From: a virus
Direction: 5' to 3' (one strand)
Length of the DNA stretch: 21,907 nt
Virus record (IMG/VR): IMGVR_UViG_3300031801_000027
Coordinates: 1-21,907 of that record
This document shows positions 1 through 8,071 of the stretch, piece after piece; position 1 is the stretch's first letter, and each line of letters opens with the position of its first letter. A program made the position numbers and the translations under genes. The notes beneath the pieces are model-generated. The model saw nothing but the letters and a program-made list of their open reading frames with translations, was not told where the DNA came from and ran no database searches.

Positions 1-1
1 T

Positions 2-2953
2 ACTTTTTTTGGTCCAATTGGACATTCGGCATTACACTATTCTGATATTTTCAGATCTCAAAGTCCCGCAGGCAGCGCAGGTAATGATTATAAGCTTAAG
101 CTAAGTGTTTCTTATAGCGGTCCACAAGAAATAATGGAGAAATATCGTTTAACAGAACCCGGTCAAATATATACTAGCTATTTAACTCTTATAACAACTA
201 AGCTTAAGTTAGATGAAAATCTAAAAGCGCAAGTCGACGTACTTTTTCAAGGCTATGAAGAATCTATGTTATCAAACAATACTTTGTTTGATTTTCTTAA
301 ACTAAAAATAGAAGAAGCTCAAAAAGCAGCAGAATTAGCAATTGGTTCTGCCGTAGCAGCCGCAGCGGCAAATAAACGGGTTGCCAGATTAGATAACGAC
401 GCAGCAAAAGAAGCAATTTTAGGAGCAGCTGCCAATGAAGCAGCGATATTAGGCATAATCCAACAAGCCAACAGAGAAGCAGCAGCGGAACCACCGCGTC
501 CAGACGGGATGTCCGATGCAGATTGGGCAAAACAAGTAGATAGGAACAGAGCACGTCGATCAGTATTACTCCAAGCTGCTAAAGCTGCTAATGGCGAAGC
601 CGGTTTTCGCCCTCTCTCGGAACAACAAAAAGCTCAAAATGCAGGACACACCGCCAGTGGCGACGTCGCAGCAGGCGCGCCAGTACCTCATACGTATTCT
701 AATGCTGGAGAACTATCTCCTGTAGAAGAAGCTGCTTTAGCTAAAGCAATACATCAAAGAATAATAAATGGCGAGCCTTTAGACGATTTAGGCGGTGGCT
801 TTGTCAGCCAATATTTAGCCGATCCGGCGGCTAGCACAGCACAGATAAAAGCAGCTAATGCTCTTACTGAATCTCGTAATAATACAATTGCAGCGGGGCT
901 TAGAGAGGCAAAGAGTCGCTCAGGCGCGGCAGTACAACAAATACGTATGACTCAATTACGAGCGGCTTTAGATGACTTGTGTTTTGGTCCACAGCATGAT
1001 AAAGTTTGGCAGAAACAAGAACTCAATAAAGATCAATTGCAAAAATACATGGATGGTTTAGCTTCAGGTAACACTGTAAAAGATTTTCTATCACAGCAAG
1101 GTGTAACCGTTGGTGGCACTAATCCTGCCGCCACACCAGCCACAGAAGGCGCCGCAAATCCAAACGCTCCCGGTTCTGCTCCTGCACCTGGAGGCACCAC
1201 TGTACCAGCAGGACAAAACCCAGGTCCAGCAGCCCCAGCAGGAGGCAGTGGAACCGCAGAAAGTGCTCAAGCATTGGCTGCAGCTAGCGCAGGTGCGGAT
1301 GCCGCTAACGCAAAAGTTGTTGAAATTGAGAACCAGCAAAGAGCTTTACAAGCGACATATGACAATGCTGCGCCCAATTCCCAGGCACAAAAGGACGCAA
1401 ACGCCGCAAAGACCGCCTTGGATGCGCCGCTGATGGCAGCGCGAGTTGCCGCCGCCGCCGCCGTCAAAGCGCGAGCGGACGCTAACGGGAATCTTACTTC
1501 TTTAGGCACCAAAGCCGAGATTCAAGCCAAACTCACCGGCTTCAAAGTGGTAGAATATATTTATCTAGGTGATTTTGTAAGCTTGATTATGAAAAGACTT
1601 ATTTCAACAGCCGGTGGCATCAACGCCAGAACAAAGCCTATATTGGAAAGAACGCGCCTATTGTTAACAAAAATAGCTTTAGCGTCGACCCCCATGTCAG
1701 TAACAAAAGCTGTACCTCTATATAAGCTTCCAATTTCCAAATTACAAATACAAAAATGGTTAGCTGATACACTTTATGGCAACTTTAGAACAACCATTAC
1801 TTTGTTTGAGGCTTTTAGAAAGCTAACTAATATAATTTCTTTAGCTCAGCAAAGAAAAGCTCGAATAATGAGCGAAGAATCCAAAATCCAATACACAGTT
1901 CGGTTTATACCTTATGCAATGATCGAAGCAGGCAGCAGCTATCAATTAGCCACATCTAGAAATAATGAAGACTTGATCAAACATTGTTTGATATTTTCAA
2001 CAAAAGATGTCGGACAAGCGTTTACTGCTGATATGGATGGAAGTTATACTTCTAATATTGCTGCAAGAATACCGCATTTCTTCATCGGTGGTCAAGCATA
2101 CAGCGTAGTTAAGAAATTTGATATATCTGAAATACAAGATGAAGACATAATGAAAGTGCAAATGGAAAAAATGAGAGCAGCCGGTTCAAAAGCTGATCAC
2201 ATCGCCGCCCTTTTTGAAATTAGTTTGACCATGATGGGTACCCCGTTTTTCCAACTAGGGCAATTCTTTTATGTAGAAGCTCCAACTGTTAGGCTTGGTG
2301 AGGGAAGCGCTAAACATTGGTTTCATTTAGAAGGATATTATTCTGTTAAAGATTTATCACATGAATATACTGCCGGTGGTGGTTACGTAACAAAAATAAA
2401 AGGTTATTTGCAAGCCCCAGCCGTAGGGTCAGGCGCCGTAACTATTATGACAGCAAAAGAATTTGCCGATTCAGAAGTAGCTGCAGCCATGGCTGAAAAT
2501 CCGAATATGACAGCAGATGAACAACGAGATCTCCATAAGCTAGCGTTTGACGAACAAGAGGAAAAATTGGATGCTACGGCACGCGAAGATGCCGCAAGGC
2601 TAAATCAAGAAGCTGCAGAAGCAGCCGACGCACTTAAGTCATTAGCATTGCCAGCACCACCAGTGGTAATAGACGCAGCCGGTCAAGCAGCAATCAAAGC
2701 CGCAGGAGAAGAAGCTTATAATGCGAAACTCGCTGAATTGAGGGAAGCAAATGGAGATGATGCTGAACAATATGATGAGCTTGCGAAAATGGAAGCAGAG
2801 AGTGCTAGAGAAGCTGCAGAAGATAAAGCAACTATAGAACAACAAGCAAAGGCAGAAGAAGCCGCTAAAGCAGCTGCAGCAGCCGGTGGCACTCCCGCTC
2901 AACCTGCTGCTAATGCGCCAGCGGAAGAACCTGCTGCTACACCTAGCAATTAA
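2..2953 (+). CDS. Large virion protein, probable tail/baseplate hub component (5' end outside window)
   Basis: The frame is open to the left edge: codons from position 2 read without a stop into the first ATG at 134, and no Shine-Dalgarno precedes that ATG, so the real start lies outside the window. Ordered segments flank two low-complexity regions. Roughly 320-1500 is Ala/Pro/Gly/Gln-rich, and 2440-2950 is Ala/Glu-rich and probably helical, ending in an Ala-Pro tail. The folded part at about 1880-2430 contains GTPFFQLGQFFYVEAP followed by GYYSVKDLSHEY and a GGGYVTKIKG strand. That order (a G-P-x-x-x-G-Q strand, a GYY-V turn, then an xH....GGY.T strand) is the pattern I know from the C-terminal part of gp27/gpD-like tail hub proteins. 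The hub role is inference. A structural role is also supported by the structural-looking gene downstream and the start of replication genes after it. Confidence 0.55.
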   Translation, partial: TFFGPIGHSALHYSDIFRSQSPAGSAGNDYKLKLSVSYSGPQEIMEKYRLTEPGQIYTSYLTLITTKLKLDENLKAQVDVLFQGYEESMLSNNTLFDFLKLKIEEAQKAAELAIGSAVAAAAANKRVARLDNDAAKEAILGAAANEAAILGIIQQANREAAAEPPRPDGMSDADWAKQVDRNRARRSVLLQAAKAANGEAGFRPLSEQQKAQNAGHTASGDVAAGAPVPHTYSNAGELSPVEEAALAKAIHQRIINGEPLDDLGGGFVSQYLADPAASTAQIKAANALTESRNNTIAAGLREAKSRSGAAVQQIRMTQLRAALDDLCFGPQHDKVWQKQELNKDQLQKYMDGLASGNTVKDFLSQQGVTVGGTNPAATPATEGAANPNAPGSAPAPGGTTVPAGQNPGPAAPAGGSGTAESAQALAAASAGADAANAKVVEIENQQRALQATYDNAAPNSQAQKDANAAKTALDAPLMAARVAAAAAVKARADANGNLTSLGTKAEIQAKLTGFKVVEYIYLGDFVSLIMKRLISTAGGINARTKPILERTRLLLTKIALASTPMSVTKAVPLYKLPISKLQIQKWLADTLYGNFRTTITLFEAFRKLTNIISLAQQRKARIMSEESKIQYTVRFIPYAMIEAGSSYQLATSRNNEDLIKHCLIFSTKDVGQAFTADMDGSYTSNIAARIPHFFIGGQAYSVVKKFDISEIQDEDIMKVQMEKMRAAGSKADHIAALFEISLTMMGTPFFQLGQFFYVEAPTVRLGEGSAKHWFHLEGYYSVKDLSHEYTAGGGYVTKIKGYLQAPAVGSGAVTIMTAKEFADSEVAAAMAENPNMTADEQRDLHKLAFDEQEEKLDATAREDAARLNQEAAEAADALKSLALPAPPVVIDAAGQAAIKAAGEEAYNAKLAELREANGDDAEQYDELAKMEAESAREAAEDKATIEQQAKAEEAAKAAAAAGGTPAQPAANAPAEEPAATPSN

Positions 2954-2990
2954 AAGGAATGCGAAAACATAACAAGCAAATAATTATATT

Positions 2991-4202
2991 ATGCCTAGAA
3001 AAATAGCAGCACCACCATTCGGGAAAAACGGACTACCAGCAGACTATCTTTTTTTCCAAAGAAAATATTATAGATTATTCCCAGAGATTTATCCAAGGGG
3101 TCCAGGTTTACCTAAATCGATTGATTTGTGGCGCAACAAGATGTATTATGGGAAAATAGACACCCAACAAAGATTTGTTTATCCCAAGTCTGAAACTTTA
3201 AAGGTAATTTACAAAGATTTACAAACCGTTAACTTTGTTGCCGATGCCCTTTATGATTTTGCAGGCTTCGTTGATCGTGCAGCTGCCTCATTTCGCACTT
3301 GTATGACATCGTTTATTGACATAAGCAAGCCAGTAAAGGCTTATACCAGTTTGATCGATCTTTATTTTGATTATTTTAGCAATACGCTAAACTACGCTTT
3401 TATTAATTTGTTCACCACCCCGCAACAAAGGAACGAAATACTCAATTTTGATGATTTTATGAAACAATATATTGCTTATGTCGATATGAATAGCACTCAG
3501 CCTCATACATTAGTTAGCTTTTTGCGTTCAAATCAAGTTAGCAATAGATGCAGTGGTTTGATCATAGAATTTACTAAAGAGTCTCATCATGATGATTATA
3601 ACAAATGGAAAAAATATTTATCTAGTGATTTTTTCACTGATTACATGAAAATTGCAGCACACTTCGGATTTTATATTAATAAAAATGCGCCTTGGTCGAT
3701 TGTTGCCAATCTAAGTTCTAAAAACATGAAAAAGTATATGCTACCATACGGATTAGAAAATGCCGAACAACACTTTCATACAAATTGTTTTCAAGCAGAA
3801 TATATTAGTTATGAATCTTTTAAGAAATATATGTTTGGTTCTTATAAGGGCTTCTTAGCTCCCAACGCTGATGGTTCGCCTTCTAGAATTGAAAAAGAAG
3901 TTTTACAAAACTGTGTGAGAGACACTACAATCGGCTCAACATTCTCTTTGAAGCGCGTAGTCGAAGATCGCATCACAGAGTTTCAGTCTTTGGTCGATAT
4001 TACATATGAAGAATTCATCGGTATTTATTCCGAACATTATTTTATCGAAAAGTACCTTCAAGTTAGATTACTGGAAAGCGGCTTTCGTTTGAATCCGCGA
4101 AAACAGCGCGATATACTGCACAAAGTGCTTCGAAAATACAAACATTCAGATGTATATCAAGCTATGATTTTTTTGCAAAAAGAGCTTTTAAAACTCATTT
4201 AG
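2991..4202 (+). CDS. Conserved-looking phage protein of unknown function, probable virion protein
   Basis: A 403-residue soluble protein, rich in aromatic residues (many Phe and Tyr) with a basic C-terminus. I see no signal peptide, membrane span or catalytic motif. The N-terminus, MPRKIAAPPFGKNGLPADYL, looks extended and could be an arm. The ATG at 2991 has no good Shine-Dalgarno: the nearest AGGA, at 2955-2958, is over 30 bases away. An in-frame stop at 2970-2972 nevertheless limits the start to this codon or a later one. It lies 37 bases after the hub-like protein and just before the promoter of the replication unit, so it probably closes the structural module. I do not recognise the family, and a virion role is inferred from position only. 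Confidence 0.6.
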   Translation: MPRKIAAPPFGKNGLPADYLFFQRKYYRLFPEIYPRGPGLPKSIDLWRNKMYYGKIDTQQRFVYPKSETLKVIYKDLQTVNFVADALYDFAGFVDRAAASFRTCMTSFIDISKPVKAYTSLIDLYFDYFSNTLNYAFINLFTTPQQRNEILNFDDFMKQYIAYVDMNSTQPHTLVSFLRSNQVSNRCSGLIIEFTKESHHDDYNKWKKYLSSDFFTDYMKIAAHFGFYINKNAPWSIVANLSSKNMKKYMLPYGLENAEQHFHTNCFQAEYISYESFKKYMFGSYKGFLAPNADGSPSRIEKEVLQNCVRDTTIGSTFSLKRVVEDRITEFQSLVDITYEEFIGIYSEHYFIEKYLQVRLLESGFRLNPRKQRDILHKVLRKYKHSDVYQAMIFLQKELLKLI

Positions 4203-4205
4203 GTA

Positions 4206-4234
4206 TTGACTACAAAAATAAAGTTTATTATCAT
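4206..4234 (+). promoter_or_regulatory. Sigma70-type promoter of the polymerase/tubulin/SSB unit
   Basis: TTGACT at 4206-4211 and TATCAT at 4229-4234 are separated by exactly 17 bases in the 70-base gap between the structural module and the polymerase gene. The expected transcription start is near 4241. An AGGA at 4264-4267 then serves the ATG at 4273. The spacer contains an inverted repeat, listed separately. Confidence 0.7.
4217..4229. repeat. Inverted repeat AATAAA-G-TTTATT in the promoter spacer
   Basis: Six-base arms around a central G fill most of the spacer between the -35 and -10 boxes, where a repressor or activator could sit. The same outer half-sites recur at 6645 and 11472. Confidence 0.45.
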
Positions 4235-4272
4235 ACAACTAACATGTTTTATAGCTATAAGATAGGACACTA

Positions 4273-5454
4273 ATGTTCTTCCAAACGTTCGACGACAAAC
4301 AAAACTGCTTCATGGTATACAAAGAAGCAAAGTTCCATAAAAATATAACGCCTACCTGTACCCAAACTTGGTCCTACGCTTCTTATCTGCGAGATCAAGA
4401 AGTAGAATATGCATCAATATACGCTCTGGGTGCTTCTATGGAAGAAGTATGCAACGACAAACAAAAAATAGTATATAACGAAACACAGGCAAAAATCAAA
4501 GCAGTCATCAAGTCATGCCATGAAGTAGGACTAGATTTAGACAAAATATGCTTATATGAAGTAATGCCTCGCCATCTATTAACGACTTGGGCAGAAATCA
4601 AGAATAGCATATGCAAAAGCGTATTCGCAAAATACAAAAAACCCGACAACTACGACCAGCTATTAAAAATAAATAAAGTCATAGCAGACGTCAGGCAAAG
4701 ACATCTAAATCTTGACTTATCAAAGATAATCCAACTAACAGTACAAGACAAGAACACATATAAGCTTATTTCAGAAAACAAACCATTTATAGATTATGAT
4801 ATGACTAAAACCGTTACAGGTCGCTTAAGCACTAAAAAGAATTCTTTTCCTGTAATGACAATTGCAAAGAAATATCGTGATATTCTTATTCCAAATAACG
4901 ACTGGTTCTTCGAAATGGACTTCAACGCATGCGAGCTACGAGTAGCCTTAGCTTTACTTGGAGAAGAACAGCCAGAAGAAGATCTCCACGATTGGAACCT
5001 AAAGCATGTCTTTACTAGGGCAAAAGATCGCGATAATGCTAAAAAACGTATATTTGCGTGGCTTTATAACCCTAATAACAAGGATGACAACGTTAGTAAG
5101 ATTTACGACCGGGAAAAACTCAAAACTTTGTATTATAAGCAAAATAAAGTAATTACCCCATTTGGACGAGAAATAGAGTGTGATGAAGATCACGCTGTAA
5201 ACTATCTGGTACAATCAACAGCAGCCGATTTAGTATTTGAGCAAATGTATAAGGTCTGGGAATATTTGCGAGACAAAAAGAGCTTTATTAAATTTTGCAA
5301 TCACGATAGCGTGATGATTGATTTACACACTGAACAAGAATATGAGTTTAATGACATTAAGCAACTATTTAGTAATACTAGATTTGGAAAATTTAAAGTT
5401 AATTCTTTGGGCGGCAAAAACTGGGCTGATATGAAAGCATTACTTATTAAATAA
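4273..5454 (+). CDS. Short family A (Pol I-like) DNA polymerase, palm/fingers only
   Basis: The C-terminal half carries the family A polymerase motifs in order: TGRLST (residues 182-187); motif A as DFNACELR (216-223) with the metal-binding Asp216; a motif B-like RDNAKKRIFAWLY (253-265); the QSTAAD segment (314-319); and motif C as NHDSV (343-347), where most relatives have HDE. It should therefore be a template-directed DNA polymerase. At 393 residues it is far shorter than Pol I (about 930) or T7 polymerase (about 700). I see no 3'-5' exonuclease or 5' nuclease domain, and residues 1-170 are helical and unrecognised. A separate FEN-type nuclease is encoded at 9691. It is the first gene after the promoter at 4206. 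Since a complete DnaE polymerase is also present, this one may serve repair, gap filling or primer replacement (inference). Confidence 0.88.
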   Translation: MFFQTFDDKQNCFMVYKEAKFHKNITPTCTQTWSYASYLRDQEVEYASIYALGASMEEVCNDKQKIVYNETQAKIKAVIKSCHEVGLDLDKICLYEVMPRHLLTTWAEIKNSICKSVFAKYKKPDNYDQLLKINKVIADVRQRHLNLDLSKIIQLTVQDKNTYKLISENKPFIDYDMTKTVTGRLSTKKNSFPVMTIAKKYRDILIPNNDWFFEMDFNACELRVALALLGEEQPEEDLHDWNLKHVFTRAKDRDNAKKRIFAWLYNPNNKDDNVSKIYDREKLKTLYYKQNKVITPFGREIECDEDHAVNYLVQSTAADLVFEQMYKVWEYLRDKKSFIKFCNHDSVMIDLHTEQEYEFNDIKQLFSNTRFGKFKVNSLGGKNWADMKALLIK

Positions 5455-5466
5455 AAGGAACACATT

Positions 5467-5727
5467 ATGAAACTTACAAGAACCTATCTTAAACAGCTTA
5501 TCAAAGAAGAACTGGAAGCACCGACAGGTGATGGTGGCTTAGAAGGCGGCTCTCAGGCTTTAAAAGTAATTGGAGCCTATCTCCCTAAAATCACCAGAAA
5601 AGAAGATTACTTAAGTCTTTTTAAGGCTGTTATGGCAGCTGCTTCGCAAATCGGGGTATCCCCAGCGCCGCAGCTGAAGGCAATGTATCGTGACGGAACT
5701 ATTGTGAACTGGCTCAAAAGCTTATAA
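5467..5727 (+). CDS. Small protein with LTRTYLKQLIKEEL N-terminus, function unknown
   Basis: This 86-residue protein follows the polymerase by 12 bases, and AAAGGA sits just before its ATG. Residues 3-16, LTRTYLKQLIKEEL, form an amphipathic basic/acidic helix. They are followed by a Gly-rich linker (GDGGLEGGS) and a helical domain of about 55 residues. From memory, similar N-terminal segments (x-T-x-x-x-L-K-x-x-I-K-E-E) occur on many small proteins of uncultured marine phages, which would suggest a removable or targeting peptide. I could not verify that here. Its place between the polymerase and the tubulin-like gene suggests early expression, while the N-terminal peptide might suggest packaging in the virion. 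The function is not known. Confidence 0.7.
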   Translation: MKLTRTYLKQLIKEELEAPTGDGGLEGGSQALKVIGAYLPKITRKEDYLSLFKAVMAAASQIGVSPAPQLKAMYRDGTIVNWLKSL

Positions 5728-5753
5728 ACTTATAATATTCCAGAGAGGAAAAT

Positions 5754-6602
5754 ATGCAAACCGTAATAGGTTTAGGTCAAGCAGGATGTAATATTGCTGA
5801 CCAATTCAAACAATACCCACAATATAAAACAATCAAGTTAGATGAAGGATTAAGAAAGACTAAGAGTTCTTTTGGTCTTAAGCGTCAGACATCCCCAGAA
5901 CTGTATGAAAAAAACCTGCCGAGAGGTATAGTAAAATATTTACAAGAGGGGGTGATGTCCGAAACATTATTCATCACCAGTTGTGGTATGGTGTCTGGCG
6001 CTGCTTTATCTATTTTATCAAAAATAAAAGATAATACAAACATTACAGTTATGTATATTATTCCCGAAAGAACAGAACTAGTTGGAGACAAAAAACTCCA
6101 AAACAACTTACTTTTCAACGTGTTCCAAGAGTATGCCCGTTCAGATTTATTTAAAAGAGTTTATTTGCTTGACAATCAATTACTTTCTGATATAATGGGC
6201 CCTGTTCCAATAATGAAACGTTGGGATTCTATGAATACTTTGATTGTTTCTACATACCATATGACAAACGTTTTTGAGCATACACAGCCGGTACTTACTA
6301 CGACTACAAGCCGTATTGATACCGCCCGTGTAAGTACGATTGGATTGCTAGACGCAAAAAAAAATGAAGAAAAAATGTTTTTTTTGCTTGACTTTCCAAG
6401 AGAAAAAAATTATTATTATGGTGTTCCTAAAAAACAATTAGAGACAGATGAGAATCTGATGGAAATTATTCAAAGGAACTTAAAAAGTAATATAGATCAT
6501 GATAAAATGAAAACAACTTATTCGGTATATTCTACGGAATATGATGAACTTTTTGCTTATTGTGAAAAAAGTAGTACTTTATTACAAAAACTAGCGTCTT
6601 GA
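5754..6602 (+). CDS. Divergent FtsZ/tubulin superfamily protein
   Basis: The 282 residues follow the FtsZ layout. VIGLGQAGCNIA (4-15) matches the first nucleotide-binding loop. ITSCGMVSGAALSIL (74-88) sits where FtsZ has its GGGTGTGAAP box. ITVMYIIPERTELVG (97-111) resembles the strand leading to FEG. LLDNQLL (138-144) matches the IDN-x-x-L segment. A long helix from about 157 to 180 is followed by RIDTARV (187-193), where FtsZ has NVDFADV. The glycine box is degenerate, and Arg192 replaces the second loop Asp that FtsZ uses for GTP hydrolysis in the neighbouring subunit, so it may bind without hydrolysing or act as a regulator (inference). It is shorter than PhuZ or TubZ. It lies between a polymerase and SSB in one unit. 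A clear AGAGGAAA precedes the ATG. Confidence 0.72.
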   Translation: MQTVIGLGQAGCNIADQFKQYPQYKTIKLDEGLRKTKSSFGLKRQTSPELYEKNLPRGIVKYLQEGVMSETLFITSCGMVSGAALSILSKIKDNTNITVMYIIPERTELVGDKKLQNNLLFNVFQEYARSDLFKRVYLLDNQLLSDIMGPVPIMKRWDSMNTLIVSTYHMTNVFEHTQPVLTTTTSRIDTARVSTIGLLDAKKNEEKMFFLLDFPREKNYYYGVPKKQLETDENLMEIIQRNLKSNIDHDKMKTTYSVYSTEYDELFAYCEKSSTLLQKLAS

Positions 6603-6644
6603 GAGATTTGTCAAGGCGACTTTAACCAAAATAAAACAAGGAGA

Positions 6645-6655
6645 AATAAATTATT
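6645..6655. repeat. Inverted repeat AATAA-A-TTATT between ribosome binding site and SSB start
   Basis: The repeat fills the gap between AAGGAG (6638-6643) and the ATG at 6656. Its half-sites match the repeats in the promoter spacers at 4217 and 11472. Protein binding here could control SSB translation or local transcription; no function is shown. Confidence 0.4.
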
Positions 6656-7399
6656 ATGGCTATTGATATGAATAAAATGCGTGCTCGTCAAACAGCACTC
6701 AAGAACAAGGGTGGAGACGGCAACAATCAGTTTTGGCGTCCTCAAGAGGGAGAGCAGACAATCCGTATTGTAACTCCCGCTGATGGAGACCCTTTCCGTG
6801 ATTTCTGGTTCCACTATGAAGTGGGCGATGAAAAGGGCTTTCTTTCGCCCAAGCGTAACTTTGGGGAGGATTGTCCTCTTGATAGTTATGTGCGAGCGCT
6901 TTGGAAGGATGGTTCTGAAGAATCTAAGCGTATGGCTCGTAAGCTTGGCGCACGTCAGCGTTTTTTCGCAGCGGTAGTTGTACGCGGTGAAGAAAGCGAG
7001 GGTGTAAAGGTTTGGGGCTTCGGTAAACGTGCCTATGAGACCCTTCTCGGTTTGGTGCTCAATCCAGAATATGGAGATGTCACCGACCCAGTAAATGGTA
7101 CTGATTTGGTAGTTACCTATAGCAAACCCGCTGGAGCTTCTTTTCCAGAAACCAAGATTACGCCTCGTCGTAAGTCTTCACCGCTTCATAAAGACAGCGA
7201 GAAGACAACAGCGCTTTTGGAAAGCGTACCTGATTTTGATGAGGTATTTACCGCATCACGTCGCACTGGAGAAGAGGTACAAGATATTCTTGACCGCTTC
7301 TTGCAATCTAGTGAGGCAGAAGGTACGGATAGCGCAGAGGTTACTAATATCTCTGGCGCTTCCAAAGTTGACAAGGCTTTTTCCGAGCTTCTAGGTTAA
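6656..7399 (+). CDS. Single-stranded DNA-binding protein (gp32-like)
   Basis: The 247-residue protein has a basic N-terminus (MNKMRARQTALKNK). An OB-fold-like region begins FWRPQEGEQTIRIV (25-38) and continues through DFWFHYEV. A charged, Ser/Glu/Asp-rich tail ends in KAFSELLG. The same order of basic arm, OB core and acidic tail is seen in T4 gp32 and relatives, which coat single-stranded DNA during replication and recombination. There is one clear Cys and no full zinc motif like the one in T4 gp32. It is the last gene of the unit and is followed at once by a terminator. All 18 Arg codons are CGN (14 CGT, 3 CGC, 1 CGA), unlike neighbouring genes that also use AGA/AGG, which suggests selection for high expression. 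The repeat in its leader may be a control site. Confidence 0.8.
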   Translation: MAIDMNKMRARQTALKNKGGDGNNQFWRPQEGEQTIRIVTPADGDPFRDFWFHYEVGDEKGFLSPKRNFGEDCPLDSYVRALWKDGSEESKRMARKLGARQRFFAAVVVRGEESEGVKVWGFGKRAYETLLGLVLNPEYGDVTDPVNGTDLVVTYSKPAGASFPETKITPRRKSSPLHKDSEKTTALLESVPDFDEVFTASRRTGEEVQDILDRFLQSSEAEGTDSAEVTNISGASKVDKAFSELLG

Positions 7400-7413
7400 C
7401 CACACACCGCAGG

Positions 7414-7446
7414 GGGGCACGGGTTTACAGGTGCCCCAACTTTTTT
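7414..7446 (+). terminator. Rho-independent terminator after SSB
   Basis: GGGGCAC (7414-7420) pairs with GTGCCCC (7431-7437) around a 10-base loop. AAC and then six T (7441-7446) follow. It is the only strong GC hairpin with a U tract that I found, and it lies 14 bases after the SSB stop. Confidence 0.85.
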
Positions 7447-7450
7447 ATAA

Positions 7451-7457
7451 AGGAGAA
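7451..7457 (+). promoter_or_regulatory. Ribosome binding site supporting a TTG start
   Basis: AGGAG at 7451-7455 lies 7 bases before the TTG at 7463. No in-frame ATG is available before the first zinc-binding Cys, so TTG is the likely start. Confidence 0.65.
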
Positions 7458-7462
7458 GAGAA

Positions 7463-7744
7463 TTGCTAGTTAACGCTGTGGAATGCAAGGAATGCAACAC
7501 CATTATTTTTTCAAGGACGAAAAGCGATTTAAGAGAATGTGACTGCGGAAGGGTGATGGTTTCCGGCGGTCAAGAACATTTCAAGTATGATGTCTATACT
7601 AATCCTCAATACGAAATCAAAAAGATTAATATTAAAGCCAGCCTAAAAGAGCTTTATGAAGATTGGTATAACATGGACGACGAATTCGGTTTGATCAAAA
7701 TCGAAACTCCTGAAAAAGACCATCCAAACGTTCAAGTATTTTAG
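7463..7744 (+). CDS. Small zinc-ribbon protein
   Basis: A 93-residue protein starting at TTG behind a good AGGAG. CKEC (8-11) and CDC (26-28) supply four Cys for one zinc site. The CxxC-x(14)-CxC spacing, followed by the GR-V-V-GG turn, resembles a group of small phage zinc ribbons that begin NAI-C-x-x-C and have a C-x-C-G-x-I-x-V-x-G-G second half. The second half here (about residues 45-93) is acidic and contains a YEDWYNMDDE stretch. Such proteins may contact nucleic acid or a polymerase, but no specific role can be stated. It lies directly after the terminator, and I saw no clear promoter of its own, so it may depend on read-through. Confidence 0.72.
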   Translation: MLVNAVECKECNTIIFSRTKSDLRECDCGRVMVSGGQEHFKYDVYTNPQYEIKKINIKASLKELYEDWYNMDDEFGLIKIETPEKDHPNVQVF

Positions 7745-7759
7745 CCAAAAGGAGTAAAA

Positions 7760-8062
7760 ATGAGCGCAATAAGTATTCACAAACGGGGAGACCCCGATTT
7801 CAATAAAAAAGTAGCTGCTATAGCCAGACGCTTTAAAGGCAAAGGTGGAGGACCAGATGCAGAAACCTGTGTCAACGCCAACAAACACGATATAAACAAA
7901 GGTTATGTTTACTTTTGGTCAGACAACAGCGATATAACCAACCTTCTAAAAAGAAGTAAAAAGTATGTATTAGAGGTAAGCGATTACGGCGAAACTGTCC
8001 AAATCAAAATGGACAAAAACGGTTTTAGAAGTTGCGTCCACTCTTTCAAAGTGGCTAAATAA
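7760..8062 (+). CDS. Hypothetical protein
   Basis: A 100-residue basic protein with AAAGGAG before the ATG, 15 bases after the zinc-ribbon gene and 9 before recA. The N-terminal half is Lys/Arg/Gly-rich (RRFKGKGGG near residues 23-31). The C-terminal half alternates as beta strands do (YVLEVSDYGETVQIKM). Two Cys (about positions 37 and 92) do not form an evident metal site. I do not recognise it. Tight spacing to recA suggests joint transcription. Confidence 0.65.
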   Translation: MSAISIHKRGDPDFNKKVAAIARRFKGKGGGPDAETCVNANKHDINKGYVYFWSDNSDITNLLKRSKKYVLEVSDYGETVQIKMDKNGFRSCVHSFKVAK

Positions 8063-8071
8063 GGAAACCAA

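Noticed and set aside
1091-1512. Several overlapping long frames on both strands (also 297-554 and 2642-2902)
   Set aside because: They result from the repetitive Ala/Pro-rich coding sequence. The antisense products are Leu- or Cys-rich artefacts.
2959-3006. Tiny frame starting ATGCGA after the hub-like gene
   Set aside because: It has only 15 codons, overlaps the next gene, and shows no features.
6595-6625. Imperfect hairpin near the end of the tubulin-like gene (CTTGA...TCAAG)
   Set aside because: It has a five-base stem without a following T tract, too weak to call a terminator or regulatory element.
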